NCBI RefSeq assembly: GCF_021568855.1 | Contig: NZ_JAKGUG010000004.1 | Coordinates: 1 to 64,000, forward strand | Direction: 5' to 3' | Length of the DNA stretch: 64,000 nucleotides | Source: Dethiosulfovibrio russensis | Lineage (GTDB): Bacteria > Synergistota > Synergistia > Synergistales > Dethiosulfovibrionaceae | Part shown: positions 40,251-48,748 of the stretch, piece by piece | Layout of the letters: each line of letters opens with the position of its first letter | Numbering within the stretch: the first letter of the stretch is position 1 | Position numbers and translations under genes: made by a program | The notes under the pieces: model-generated | What the model saw: only the letters and a program-made list of their open reading frames with translations | Told to the model about the DNA's origin: nothing | The model's database searches: none

Positions 40251-40832
40251 CTATTTATTGCCCTCTTTGCCTTTAGGGCCTTCGTTTCCGGTTACACCGG
40301 TAGTCCCCCGTTGCCAACCCAGAGGTCCACCTTGGCTCTCACCGTAGAGGGGGATCTCTGTCCACCCTTCCGGGGTTATCAGCAAGAAATGAAAATCCAC
40401 GCCTCTGCCCCTAAGGGTCTCCAGATGACGTCGATATCTGAAGATCTCCCCGGGAAGCCATGAATCGCTTAATATCCATACTCTGTTACATTTTCCATCG
40501 CTGAATATCGCTACGTGATCCACCGCCATTCTCATGGCCTCGTCCTGATCTCCGGGATCCAAAGAGACCACTATGGCCTCTGAGGGAGCTCCCTGTCCGT
40601 CTTCTCCCAAAAAAGTAACGTGATTCCTAAGCCAATCCAGCTGATAGTAGAGTTTGTCGTAATCGGCATAAAAGGGGTCTCCAGATTGCACCGAAGGATC
40701 AAGTCCCTCTTTCATCCAAAGCTGTATCTGTTCCACAGCTTTTACTATGTATTCGGGATAGCCGGGCTTAGACATGGCCTCCAGCACCTCGCTTACGGTC
40801 CAACGCTCGAGATTATCGTTCTTTTCTGTCAT
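40251..40832 (-). CDS. Hypothetical protein
   Basis: The 193-residue soluble protein is not recognised. The N-terminal third is helical (VSEVLEAMSKPGYPEYIVKA). The middle has an alternating hydrophobic pattern (EAIVVSLDPGDQDEAMRMAV, NRVWILSDSW, GVDFHFLLITPEGWTEIPL) that suggests an alpha/beta fold. The C-terminus is a Gly-rich tail (GTTGVTGNEGPKGKEGNK) with collagen-like spacing. No catalytic motif stands out. It is a single gene between tRNA-Pro and the isochorismatase gene. Confidence 0.7.
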   Translation of the reverse strand: MTEKNDNLERWTVSEVLEAMSKPGYPEYIVKAVEQIQLWMKEGLDPSVQSGDPFYADYDKLYYQLDWLRNHVTFLGEDGQGAPSEAIVVSLDPGDQDEAMRMAVDHVAIFSDGKCNRVWILSDSWLPGEIFRYRRHLETLRGRGVDFHFLLITPEGWTEIPLYGESQGGPLGWQRGTTGVTGNEGPKGKEGNK

Positions 40833-40954
40833 TCAATCCACCCCCCTGGATTTCGATAACGGTGGTAAGGATAGCATAAATCCTCTCTTTCCGATACCGA
40901 CAAATCCTCACCTGTGGCATAATAGTCATGTATTCACGAATGGAGGTGCTTACC

Positions 40955-41506
40955 ATGAATCCACAGATATTGCGACCTAAGAACACGGTTATGTTGATGA
41001 TCGACGTTCAGGAGAAGCTCCTGCCCGCCATATACGGGAAGGAGTCGGTGGAACTCAATGCAAAAAAGCTCATAAAGGCGTCCCAGGCAATGGAGATACC
41101 TTTGAAGGTTACGGAGCAATACCCGAAGGGTTTAGGGACCACCGTTCCCGGACTGGCAGAGGAGATATCGTCTGACGATGTTTTCGAGAAAAAGGCCTTC
41201 GGATGTTTCGACGAGGAGGGTTTCGACGATTTCTTTCGCTGTACCAGGAGAAACCAGGTGGTCCTCTTCGGAATAGAGAGCCATATATGCGTGCACACGA
41301 CGGCCATGCAGCTTCTCGAGAGAGACTTCGAGGTTACTGTGGTGGCGGATGGATGTGGCAGCAGGGAAAACGGCAACCACGAGATAGCCCTGCGAAATAT
41401 GTCGGCCTGCGGCGTTCACGTTCTTCCTATGGAATCGGTGGTCTACCAGTTGATAAAGGTATCCGGAACACCGGAGTTCAAGCAACTGCTCCCTCTGTTT
41501 AAGTAA
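40955..41506 (+). CDS. Isochorismatase-like cysteine hydrolase
   Basis: From ATG 40955 (AATGGAGGTG upstream) the product is 183 residues. The catalytic triad of the family is present: Asp in MLMIDVQEKLLP, Lys in TEQYPKGLG, and Cys in FGIESHICVHTTAM, preceded by the usual cis-peptide region. The form resembles YcaC-like hydrolases. Substrate unknown; nicotinamide-type amides or similar compounds are possible. The next gene begins directly at its stop codon. Confidence 0.9.
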   Translation: MNPQILRPKNTVMLMIDVQEKLLPAIYGKESVELNAKKLIKASQAMEIPLKVTEQYPKGLGTTVPGLAEEISSDDVFEKKAFGCFDEEGFDDFFRCTRRNQVVLFGIESHICVHTTAMQLLERDFEVTVVADGCGSRENGNHEIALRNMSACGVHVLPMESVVYQLIKVSGTPEFKQLLPLFK

Positions 41507-42328
41507 TTGAGTCAGGTGCTTCCGGTCAACGGCCTGGTCTTTTTGGGGACCGCCGGAACCAGATTCAACGTCATAAACCAAAGAAGAAGCTCCGGAGGAA
41601 TGGTGGCTTCCTTGGACGGGTTCATAGTGGCGATAGATCCCGGCCCAGGAGCACTGGTCCGTATGTGCTCGCTGAGACCTACAGTAGATCCCAATAAAAT
41701 CGACGGGATGCTTTTAACCCATCGTCATATAGACCACAGCGGAGATTTTAACGTTGTGGCGGAAGCGATGACCGGAGGAGGACGCCGCCCCGGAGGTCTA
41801 GTGGCCCTGCCTTCGGACGCCATATCGGAGGAACCGGTGCTTTTCGGATACCTGAAGCGAAGAATAGCGGAAATCCACCTATGGGAAGACGGCATACCTG
41901 TCCCCTTCCCTAAAGGAGAGGTTATTCCCCTGAGATTGAGACACCACGGAGTCGAGTGTTACGGACTGAAATTCATAGGAAATTTTCCGACATGGGGAAT
42001 TATCAGCGATACAGCCTATATCGCGAAAATACCCAGTTTCTTCTTCGACTGCGACGTGGTAGTGGCCAACACAACATTGCTCGAAAAGGTCGGCAGAATA
42101 GAGCATCTATCCGTCCCGGACATGGAGAAACTCCTTGAGGAGATCTCGCCGAAGCTGTTGCTTATGACCCACCTAGGAACCAGGATACTGGAATCGTCCC
42201 CCTCGAAAATAGCGGAGAGGCTCTCAAACGAGCGCACTCAGGTGTTGTCGGCTGAGGACGGTATGATAATAGATTTCGACGAAATCGCACGACGTAAAAC
42301 AGACGGGAAGACATATCGAGAGGAGTGA
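41507..42328 (+). CDS. MBL-fold metallohydrolase
   Basis: About 273 residues. The start is probably TTG 41507, adjacent to the previous stop; GTG 41516 is an alternative and neither has a clear ribosome-binding site. The zinc motif is LLTHRHIDHSGD (HxHxDH), with a later histidine in TWGIISDTAYIAK/MTHLGT context. FLGTAGTRFNVINQRRSSGG at the N-terminus resembles RNase Z-like and phosphodiesterase-like MBL proteins. Function unknown. It overlaps the malic enzyme leader. Confidence 0.85.
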   Translation: MSQVLPVNGLVFLGTAGTRFNVINQRRSSGGMVASLDGFIVAIDPGPGALVRMCSLRPTVDPNKIDGMLLTHRHIDHSGDFNVVAEAMTGGGRRPGGLVALPSDAISEEPVLFGYLKRRIAEIHLWEDGIPVPFPKGEVIPLRLRHHGVECYGLKFIGNFPTWGIISDTAYIAKIPSFFFDCDVVVANTTLLEKVGRIEHLSVPDMEKLLEEISPKLLLMTHLGTRILESSPSKIAERLSNERTQVLSAEDGMIIDFDEIARRKTDGKTYREE

Positions 42329-42333
42329 CTTCC

Positions 42334-43581
42334 ATGACCGTTGACCGAAATGAAGCGTTGGAACTTCACCGCAAGGCTAAGGGTAAGATAAAGCTCTCCC
42401 CTAACGTGTCGGTAAGAAACAAGAGGGATATAAGCCTTGCCTACATACAGGGAGGAGCTGTGGCATCCGCCGAGATTTTAAGGGAGAAAGAGCTGGTCTA
42501 CGACTACACGGGAAAGAGCAACCGTCTTGCTATAGTCTCGAACGGGACCTCCGTTTTGGGACTTGGAGACTATGGACCCGAGGCAGCTCTTCCCATGATA
42601 GAGGGCAAAAGCCTGCTCTACAAACATTTCGGAGATGTCGATGCCATACCTCTTTGCATAAAATCCAACGATATGGATGAGATAATGAGTTTCTGTCGTC
42701 TGTTGGAACCTAGCTTCGGGGCTATAAACATAGAGGACGTAAAAAGTCCGATAGATTTCGACTTGGTAAAAAGGCTTCGCAAAGAGCTGGAGATCCCCAT
42801 TTTCGGTGACGATATGCACTGCTCATCCGTCGTCATACTGGGATCTCTTATCAACGCTCTCAAGGTCGTAGACAAGGAGATCTCATCGGTAAAAATCGTC
42901 ATAGTGGGAGCCGGGACCTCGGCGGTAGCCACGGCGGAACTGATGCTCTACGCCGGAGCGACAAACGTAGTGATGCTCAACAGAAGAGGTATCATCCACG
43001 AAGATATGGACGACTTGAACGGAGTTCAGAGGTTTATACTGGACAGACTTAATCCCGAGGGGATCAGAGGAGGAATAAAGGAGGCCGCAAAGGACGCGGA
43101 TATCCTGATAGGCCTTACAGGCAAGGTAGGAGCCTTCGGAATAGACGATGTAGCCTCGATGGCTCCACGAAGCATCGTTTTTCCCCTTTCCAGGCCGGAA
43201 CCCGAGATGGACCCGGAAGAAGCCAAGGCGGCAGGTGCGGAGGTAGTCGGCTGCGGCCTGATAGAAGGCCCCAACACCATGCCCAACCTGAAGGTATTCC
43301 CAGGAATAACCAGAGGCCTTCTGGACGTCAGAGCCACGGGATTGAACTTCAACGTCCAGATGGAGGCGGCAAAGGAATATGCGGCGAACGTAGATCCCCG
43401 ACGGATTAGGGCAGATCACATTACTCCTTTTATATTTTCCGACGAACTCACCCCGAGAATAGCAGAGGCGGTGGCTCAGTCATGCATAAGAGAGGGGCTG
43501 GCTCGAATCTCCCCCGCTCCTCAGGAGGTTTTCGAGAACACATGGAAGAGGCTGTACGGAGGATACATAGCCAGATTCTAA
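42334..43581 (+). CDS. Malic enzyme (NAD(P)-dependent, oxaloacetate-decarboxylating type)
   Basis: The 415-residue protein starts at ATG 42334 behind GAGAGGAG. It matches the short bacterial malic enzymes: LSPNVSVRNKRDISLAYIQG at the start, VSNGTSVLGLGDYGPEAALP, the metal and substrate region NIEDVKSP, and the Rossmann loop VGAGTSAVATAELML. The usual F-H-D-D-Q-H-G-T-A block appears as FGDDMHCSS (residues 157-165), keeping both aspartates but changing neighbours. It decarboxylates malate to pyruvate, unless the altered block changes the substrate. Confidence 0.85.
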   Translation: MTVDRNEALELHRKAKGKIKLSPNVSVRNKRDISLAYIQGGAVASAEILREKELVYDYTGKSNRLAIVSNGTSVLGLGDYGPEAALPMIEGKSLLYKHFGDVDAIPLCIKSNDMDEIMSFCRLLEPSFGAINIEDVKSPIDFDLVKRLRKELEIPIFGDDMHCSSVVILGSLINALKVVDKEISSVKIVIVGAGTSAVATAELMLYAGATNVVMLNRRGIIHEDMDDLNGVQRFILDRLNPEGIRGGIKEAAKDADILIGLTGKVGAFGIDDVASMAPRSIVFPLSRPEPEMDPEEAKAAGAEVVGCGLIEGPNTMPNLKVFPGITRGLLDVRATGLNFNVQMEAAKEYAANVDPRRIRADHITPFIFSDELTPRIAEAVAQSCIREGLARISPAPQEVFENTWKRLYGGYIARF

Positions 43582-43594
43582 AACTCAAAAAACT

Positions 43595-43634
43595 GAGCGC
43601 CGATTCGGGTTATACCCGGTCGGCGTTCGTTTTT
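43595..43634 (+). terminator. Terminator after the malic enzyme gene
   Basis: GAGCGCCGA (43595-43603) pairs with TCGGCGTTC (43620-43628), with inner CGGG/CCCG pairs, followed by GTTTTTG. Confidence 0.88.
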
Positions 43635-43643
43635 GCTCTCAAT

Positions 43644-44243
43644 TCACCACCATAACCTGGATAACAACAACGAGGTCCCCACCACCGTCACCAACATACT
43701 GTGTTTCTCGCTATTCCATATAACGGAATAGTCGAAAGGTCCGGAGGATATACTGGGAGGCCAGATCTTGGGCCAAAACGTCCCCACTCTTTTACGGTAG
43801 TCGTCAAAAGTTTTACCGAACTTCTCGGACAAAAATCGCTCTTCCCAAGGAACTATCAGGAAGCCGTAAAGCGCTACGAAGACGACGAAAAAGAGAGAAA
43901 GAGCCAAGGGACCAGCCATTATTCCCCACCCTAGGCCTATCAGGCCATTCGCCACGTAGAGGGGATTTCTGCATATCGAGTATGGCCCCCAGGTAACCAG
44001 CCTCCGGGCCTTGACCCTCTCTCCTCTATACAGGACTATACATCCTACTGCCCAACATCTAAGAGCCTGTCCCAACAGGACCGGCAAAGCTCCAACGAGT
44101 ATAGTCGTAGCAGTCGGACGGGCTACAGCCAATATGGCCAGAAAAAGGACCGTCCATATTCCTCCTCTGAGACGAAAGGCCTCTGCCCGTATCCAGTCGA
44201 ACTCAGCTTTCCCGTCCACTTTTGGCAAGTTCAAGATCATCAC
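43644..44243 (-). CDS. PEMT/ICMT-type membrane methyltransferase
   Basis: The 199-residue protein has about five helices. The conserved AdoMet-binding block of isoprenylcysteine carboxyl / phospholipid methyltransferases is clear: VTWGPYSICRNPLYVANGLI in the middle and PWEERFLSEKFGKTFDDYRK toward the end. The likely substrate is a membrane lipid. It overlaps the UPF0104 gene by 41 bases, which suggests coupled translation and a shared lipid pathway. Confidence 0.88.
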   Translation of the reverse strand: MMILNLPKVDGKAEFDWIRAEAFRLRGGIWTVLFLAILAVARPTATTILVGALPVLLGQALRCWAVGCIVLYRGERVKARRLVTWGPYSICRNPLYVANGLIGLGWGIMAGPLALSLFFVVFVALYGFLIVPWEERFLSEKFGKTFDDYRKRVGTFWPKIWPPSISSGPFDYSVIWNSEKHSMLVTVVGTSLLLSRLWW

Positions 44244-45288
44244 ATTCCCTTCGCCTGTTTTTGATTATCATCTCGGCGGTACCCCAACCTATGAACCGTA
44301 CCGCCACAATAGCTCCCATTATGATCGCCAGATATTCGGTAAAAAATCTCCAGGCGATGGCCGTCACTCCCGCCATACTCCAGGGGACCAGAAGCCCGAA
44401 TATAGCCGCTCCGCCTCCTTCGGCGACGCCGCTGGCCCCCGGGGTCGGAACGAAATAAAGCACGAAGAGGAATATCGCCTGGGCCAGGAAACTTTCGACG
44501 TAGTTGACCTCCAATCCTATAGACCAGATCAGGCAGGGCAATACGGAAAACAAAAACACCAGGTGAAGCAAGGACATGACGAATGCCAAGGTAAACCACC
44601 CTATGCCTCTGGAAAAGAGATATCTCAGGTTGGCCGAATATCCGTCTATCTCGAGGTTTATCCTTCTTATTGTACAGAGGATCTTATACTTGCCTATCAC
44701 GTTGAAACGATTGAGCCACAACACCAGCACCGATCCCGCTTTTTTCACCAGATCGGGGCGAACGACACTGATCCCAAAGGCGACCCAAGCCAAAATCGAT
44801 ATGAGAAGGACATAGTAGAAAATGCCTACCAAGAAAGGACTCTCATTCATGAATCTAGGATCCAGAAGAAAAGAAAGGGGTGCCGCCACCGAAAGGATGA
44901 ACGTGGTCAGGAGGGTCCTCACCAAGGTTATGGCAACCCCTTTCCCTATAGGGACGCCCGAACGATACAGCACATATACCTGAAAAGGGCCTCCCCCTAC
45001 CTGCATCGGCGTTACGGCGCAGCCGAAATAGTGGAGCCAGGTGAGGATAATCCCGTTCGGGATCGATATTTTTCTGTCCATAGCCCGAGCCAACGAGCAA
45101 AACCTTATAGCGTCGCAGAGCCAGGCCCCCAAGACCAGCAGAAAAGCCAGAGCCATCGGACCTTTTCGGGCTGTCAACAAGGTACTCCAGGTCGATCCAT
45201 CGACGCTGAAGGCGAGAACTACGCAACTAACCCCGAAAGATAGCAGAAGGAAGATAGCCAGTCCTTTTCTCAGAGACACTTCAGACAT
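44203..45288 (-). CDS. UPF0104 / LPG-synthase-type flippase-like membrane protein (second copy)
   Basis: The 361-residue, eight-helix protein is a distant paralogue of the one at 35086-36177. Shared landmarks are MDRKISIPNGIILTWLHYFG, PMQVGGGPFQVYVLYRSGVP, and the C-terminal YFVPTPGASGVAEGGGAAIF. Here the partner is a methyltransferase and not a glycosyltransferase. It overlaps the upstream unknown gene by eight bases. Confidence 0.9.
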   Translation of the reverse strand: MSEVSLRKGLAIFLLLSFGVSCVVLAFSVDGSTWSTLLTARKGPMALAFLLVLGAWLCDAIRFCSLARAMDRKISIPNGIILTWLHYFGCAVTPMQVGGGPFQVYVLYRSGVPIGKGVAITLVRTLLTTFILSVAAPLSFLLDPRFMNESPFLVGIFYYVLLISILAWVAFGISVVRPDLVKKAGSVLVLWLNRFNVIGKYKILCTIRRINLEIDGYSANLRYLFSRGIGWFTLAFVMSLLHLVFLFSVLPCLIWSIGLEVNYVESFLAQAIFLFVLYFVPTPGASGVAEGGGAAIFGLLVPWSMAGVTAIAWRFFTEYLAIIMGAIVAVRFIGWGTAEMIIKNRRRECDDLELAKSGRES

Positions 45289-45877
45289 CGTCTCCTTTCA
45301 CGACTTCCTCTCCCTCGGACAGATTTCGACGGAGGGATTCCAGGTCTTCCAGTTTATCTCTCAACAAGTCCAGCTTGAACACCGTTTCTTCCAGTTCGGG
45401 AACCGTTCGCTCCGGAGATTCAACCGAGATAGTGCTCCAGCGTCCCAGCTCCAGTCTAAAAGACTCCACGTCGGGAAAGAGAGGACCCTTTTCGCCGAGG
45501 TCGTTAAGCTCTGACATGACCTCCACGATCCATTCCATGGACTCGACCCACCGTTCCATCGAGTTTTTGTCCGGAATATCCGATCTCCGGGACATCCAAC
45601 CTTCCGCGACGGAAATACAACGATCCACTGATTCCTTAAACTCCAGAATGATCTTATCGACTATTCCTTCCTTAGTGTCGGAAAGGAAATAGACCTCTAC
45701 ACCGTCGGGGATGGATAGAAAAGACTCCTCGCTCAGAGCCTCTCCGTGGCTGACGATCTCCTTCAGAACCAGACCACGTCCGGCTAATTCCTCCAGGACA
45801 ACGTCCAACAGCTCCTCCCTGGACAGGCTTTCCATGTGCAGTATGGAAAAAGGAACTCCGTCTATAAACATATCCAT
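45281..45877 (-). CDS. Hypothetical helical protein
   Basis: The 198-residue protein has no signal peptide or membrane helix. It begins MDMFIDGVPFSILHMES and is rich in Glu, Leu and Ser with long predicted helices, including a coiled-coil-like end (ELEETVFKLDLLRDKLEDLE). It is not assigned. It heads the three-gene minus-strand operon with the flippase-like and methyltransferase genes and is divergent from fliD, so a flagellum-related role is also possible. Confidence 0.7.
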   Translation of the reverse strand: MDMFIDGVPFSILHMESLSREELLDVVLEELAGRGLVLKEIVSHGEALSEESFLSIPDGVEVYFLSDTKEGIVDKIILEFKESVDRCISVAEGWMSRRSDIPDKNSMERWVESMEWIVEVMSELNDLGEKGPLFPDVESFRLELGRWSTISVESPERTVPELEETVFKLDLLRDKLEDLESLRRNLSEGEEVVKGDDV

Positions 45878-45954
45878 AAAGAAACATCACTCCTCCATAT
45901 CGCCCTCCGCCTCATTGTGGTATTGTAGCATGCACAGCGCTTAAAGGCCTGGAC

Positions 45955-45982
45955 TCAACCGAAAAGCCGATCTCTCCGATAA
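45955..45982 (+). promoter_or_regulatory. Possible sigma-28 promoter of fliD
   Basis: TCAA (45955-45958), 16-base spacer, TCCGATAA (45975-45982). The -10 element agrees with the flagellar consensus GCCGATAA except at the first base; the -35 is weak. It lies 45 bases upstream of the fliD start. Confidence 0.4.
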
Positions 45983-46027
45983 CCAAATAGAGTTTCAATG
46001 TCAAATCTCTCTCAGGAGGTGTGGTAT

Positions 46028-47950
46028 ATGTCGATCAGTTTGCCCACGACTCAGATGACCGGCCTGTCATCTGGTCTCGACTGGGGGGACATCATAGATG
46101 AACAGATGACGGCCCTCAGAAAGAACGAGGATCCCTGGTACGACAAAATTCAGTTATTAAACGACAAGATCTATCTCTACCAGGAGTTTTCCTCCTCCGT
46201 CAAGGCGGCTCAATCCGCCCTGGACCCCCTTAAGCTGGAATCTACCTTTACATCGAAGACCCCAGAGCTTGTGGTGGTGGGAAGCAATGAAAGCTCCGAC
46301 GCCATCTTAAAGGTCGACTTAGAACCTTCCGCCCAGATACAGGAATGGAATATAAAGGTAAACAGCCTAGCCGTAGCGGAGAGACGGCTATCCGACCGTC
46401 AGGACAGCTCCTCGACTCCTCTAGGGAAGTCCGGTTCTTTTTTCGTGAGGATCGGAACGAAGGCAGCTGAGATAACCTACGAGAGCAGCGATTCGCTCAG
46501 GACCGTAGCCGAGAAGATACGGTCGGCCGACATAGGACTCGACGCCTATCTGATAGACAACAGGCTGGTCGTAGAGAGCGAGAACACCGGACTGGGATCA
46601 AGCACCTTCGCGGAAAAGGTCACCAGAGGGAGCGGCGACTACGACCCACTGGGAGCCAACGGAATAGACCCGAGCTCCATAGGAGACATAACAGTCGGGT
46701 CCACCACTTACGAAAAAGGAACCGACTTCGAGGTAATAGCCGACACAGCCACCGGCGGATACCAAATACACTGGCTAGGAGCCAGTCGTCCCGGCGAGGC
46801 CAGTACCTACGACGTATCCTACGACTATGACGCCAACACCTTTGGGCTGTACGAGATAAGGGAAACCCTGTCCAAGGACCTGACCAGGGCAACCGGGTCC
46901 GACTACGACACCATCGACGTGGAGAAGCTGGACACAGCGACCGTAAGCATCGCAGGGTACACGGAGGGAACGGATTACGAGATCGTAGAGGACCCAGATG
47001 ACAACAAAAAATGGGCGATCCATTGGATAGGGTCCAAACCTGCCGACGGCGCAACCTTCTCGATAGATTACTCGAACACCGATAACAGCCTTCTCGACGG
47101 CTTGGGAATACTGACGGAGGACGCCACCCACCACAGGGACGCCCAGGATGCCTCTTTGACCGTCAACGGAATAGACGTAACGAGATCCTCCAACGAAATC
47201 GACGACCTCATAGGCGGCGCTACACTGAACCTCCAAGGAGTCGGAGAGGTGAACATGGAGGTCACTTTGAACGCCCAGAAGGCGGTAGAGTCCATCCAGG
47301 CCTTCGTCGAAAGCTACAACGACCTCATGGAATACATAAACGTCCGCTCCGAAGAGAAGACTTACAACTATTCGGACACCCCCAACTCGGACACCAAAGC
47401 CGTACCGGAAGATGACATGAGTCGGAGGAAGGGCCTCTTGGCCGGCGACACCGTTTTATGGCAGACCAAGTCCAACCTCAGGAAGATCATTTCCGAGTCG
47501 GTAGGAGATGACGAGGACACCTTCAACATGCTTTATCAGATAGGGATCTCCACCGAAGAGACCGACTTCGGAAAGAGCGGAAAGCTGGAGTTCGACACCG
47601 ACAAGTTCATGGAAGCTATGACCACCGATTCGGACTCGGTCCAAAAACTTGTAAAGACGATATCGGAGAGTCTAGACACCCAGTTCGACAGCGTGGTAAG
47701 CACCTCTACCGTAGCGATAGGAGACACCTCCACCAAAGAGGGCCGTATACCAAGCCAGATAAACGTCTGGGAAAACGAGGTCACACAGCTTCAACAGAGG
47801 ATAAAGGATTACGAGGAGAGGATTACCACCCAACAGCTGAACATGTATAAACAATACGCCGCCATGGAGGAACAGATGACAAAGCTCAACTATCAGGCAT
47901 CGTCTCTTTCCAGCACGTTCAGCTCCCTATCTGCTTCCGGAAGCAGTTAA
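46028..47950 (+). CDS. fliD: Flagellar hook-associated protein 2 (filament cap)
   Basis: The 640-residue protein starts at ATG 46028 behind CAGGAGGTG. The N-terminal FliD domain has MTGLSSGLDWGDIIDEQM. The C-terminal domain has QAFVESYNDLMEYINVRSEE, RRKGLLAGDTVLWQTKSNLR, and a closing coiled coil (RIKDYEERITTQQLNMYKQY). The middle carries two similar segments, about residues 219-268 and 303-352, both of the form TVx..Y..GTD(F/Y)E(V/I)...I(H)W(L/I)G. It caps the growing filament and is exported through the flagellar channel without a signal peptide. Confidence 0.93.
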   Translation: MSISLPTTQMTGLSSGLDWGDIIDEQMTALRKNEDPWYDKIQLLNDKIYLYQEFSSSVKAAQSALDPLKLESTFTSKTPELVVVGSNESSDAILKVDLEPSAQIQEWNIKVNSLAVAERRLSDRQDSSSTPLGKSGSFFVRIGTKAAEITYESSDSLRTVAEKIRSADIGLDAYLIDNRLVVESENTGLGSSTFAEKVTRGSGDYDPLGANGIDPSSIGDITVGSTTYEKGTDFEVIADTATGGYQIHWLGASRPGEASTYDVSYDYDANTFGLYEIRETLSKDLTRATGSDYDTIDVEKLDTATVSIAGYTEGTDYEIVEDPDDNKKWAIHWIGSKPADGATFSIDYSNTDNSLLDGLGILTEDATHHRDAQDASLTVNGIDVTRSSNEIDDLIGGATLNLQGVGEVNMEVTLNAQKAVESIQAFVESYNDLMEYINVRSEEKTYNYSDTPNSDTKAVPEDDMSRRKGLLAGDTVLWQTKSNLRKIISESVGDDEDTFNMLYQIGISTEETDFGKSGKLEFDTDKFMEAMTTDSDSVQKLVKTISESLDTQFDSVVSTSTVAIGDTSTKEGRIPSQINVWENEVTQLQQRIKDYEERITTQQLNMYKQYAAMEEQMTKLNYQASSLSSTFSSLSASGSS

Positions 47951-47955
47951 ATAAC

Positions 47956-47993
47956 ATACGGCGGGAAGAAGGAGGTCCTTCTTCCCGCCGTAT
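47956..47993. terminator. Bidirectional terminator between fliD and the response regulator
   Basis: A perfect 17-bp stem, ATACGGCGGGAAGAAGG (47956-47972) with 47977-47993, loop AGGT. Confidence 0.9.
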
Positions 47994-48003
47994 TCGTCTT
48001 GCA

Positions 48004-48666
48004 CTACTCCTCTAAAGACTCGGCTATTCCGACCCTCCATGCCAATATGGCCGCCTGGGTCCTGTCCCTGAGGTCCAGCTTTTTAAGTATGTGGCTGACA
48101 TGGTTCTTTACCGTCTTTTCGGAGAGATTCATCTTCGCCGATATCTCCAGGTTACTGAGCCCTTGGGCTAGCCAATAAAGGACCTCCTTCTCCCTGTCGG
48201 TGAGATCGCAAAGCATATCGGACTCGTCCTGTTTTTTATGAAAAGCCCCTAAAAGCAGCCCTGCCACTTTAGGATCCACGTAACACTGCCCCCTCGCGAC
48301 CGAACGAATCGCCGATAGAAGCTCTGTCCTCCCCGAAGACTTCAGAACGAATCCGTGGACCCCAACGGAGGATAGCTCCGAGAGCTTCCTCTCATCGTTA
48401 AAAGCGGTTATAGCGACGAATTTGGTGTTTTGCTCCATGCGCCTGAGCTCCCTTATAAGTCCTATACCGTCTAGGTTGGGCATCCCTATATCCAGCAAGA
48501 CAACGTCCGGTCTCGACCTTTTTATAAGGGCAAGCCCCTCGATGCCGTCCGAAGCCTCTCCCTCCACCGAAAAATCCGGCTCCATCTCCAGGAGTTTTTT
48601 CATCCCGTCGCGAAAAAGCTTGTGATCATCTATGAGAACCATGCGAATTTTTTCCATTACGGACAT
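48004..48666 (-). CDS. NarL/FixJ-family response regulator
   Basis: The 220-residue protein has a receiver domain with MVLIDDHKLFRDG (acidic pair), phospho-acceptor Asp in VVLLDIGMPNLDG, the Thr of VAITAF and the Lys of FVLKSSG. A LuxR-type helix-turn-helix follows (LTDREKEVLYWLAQGLSNLE, then SEKTVKNHVSHILKKL). No sensor kinase gene is next to it, so it is an orphan in this window. The place beside fliD may hint at motility or surface functions. Confidence 0.93.
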   Translation of the reverse strand: MSVMEKIRMVLIDDHKLFRDGMKKLLEMEPDFSVEGEASDGIEGLALIKRSRPDVVLLDIGMPNLDGIGLIRELRRMEQNTKFVAITAFNDERKLSELSSVGVHGFVLKSSGRTELLSAIRSVARGQCYVDPKVAGLLLGAFHKKQDESDMLCDLTDREKEVLYWLAQGLSNLEISAKMNLSEKTVKNHVSHILKKLDLRDRTQAAILAWRVGIAESLEE

Positions 48667-48748
48667 CCCTCCTCAAGAGCGCTTCATATGCTATCATAAT
48701 AAGCTAGTTTAGTGGAACACTATACCTTAAATAAAAGGTGATATATAG

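Noticed and set aside
45950-45975. TAAAGGCC...GCCGAT as the sigma-28 promoter of fliD
   Set aside because: The spacer is about 20 bases, too long; TCAA-N16-TCCGATAA fits better.
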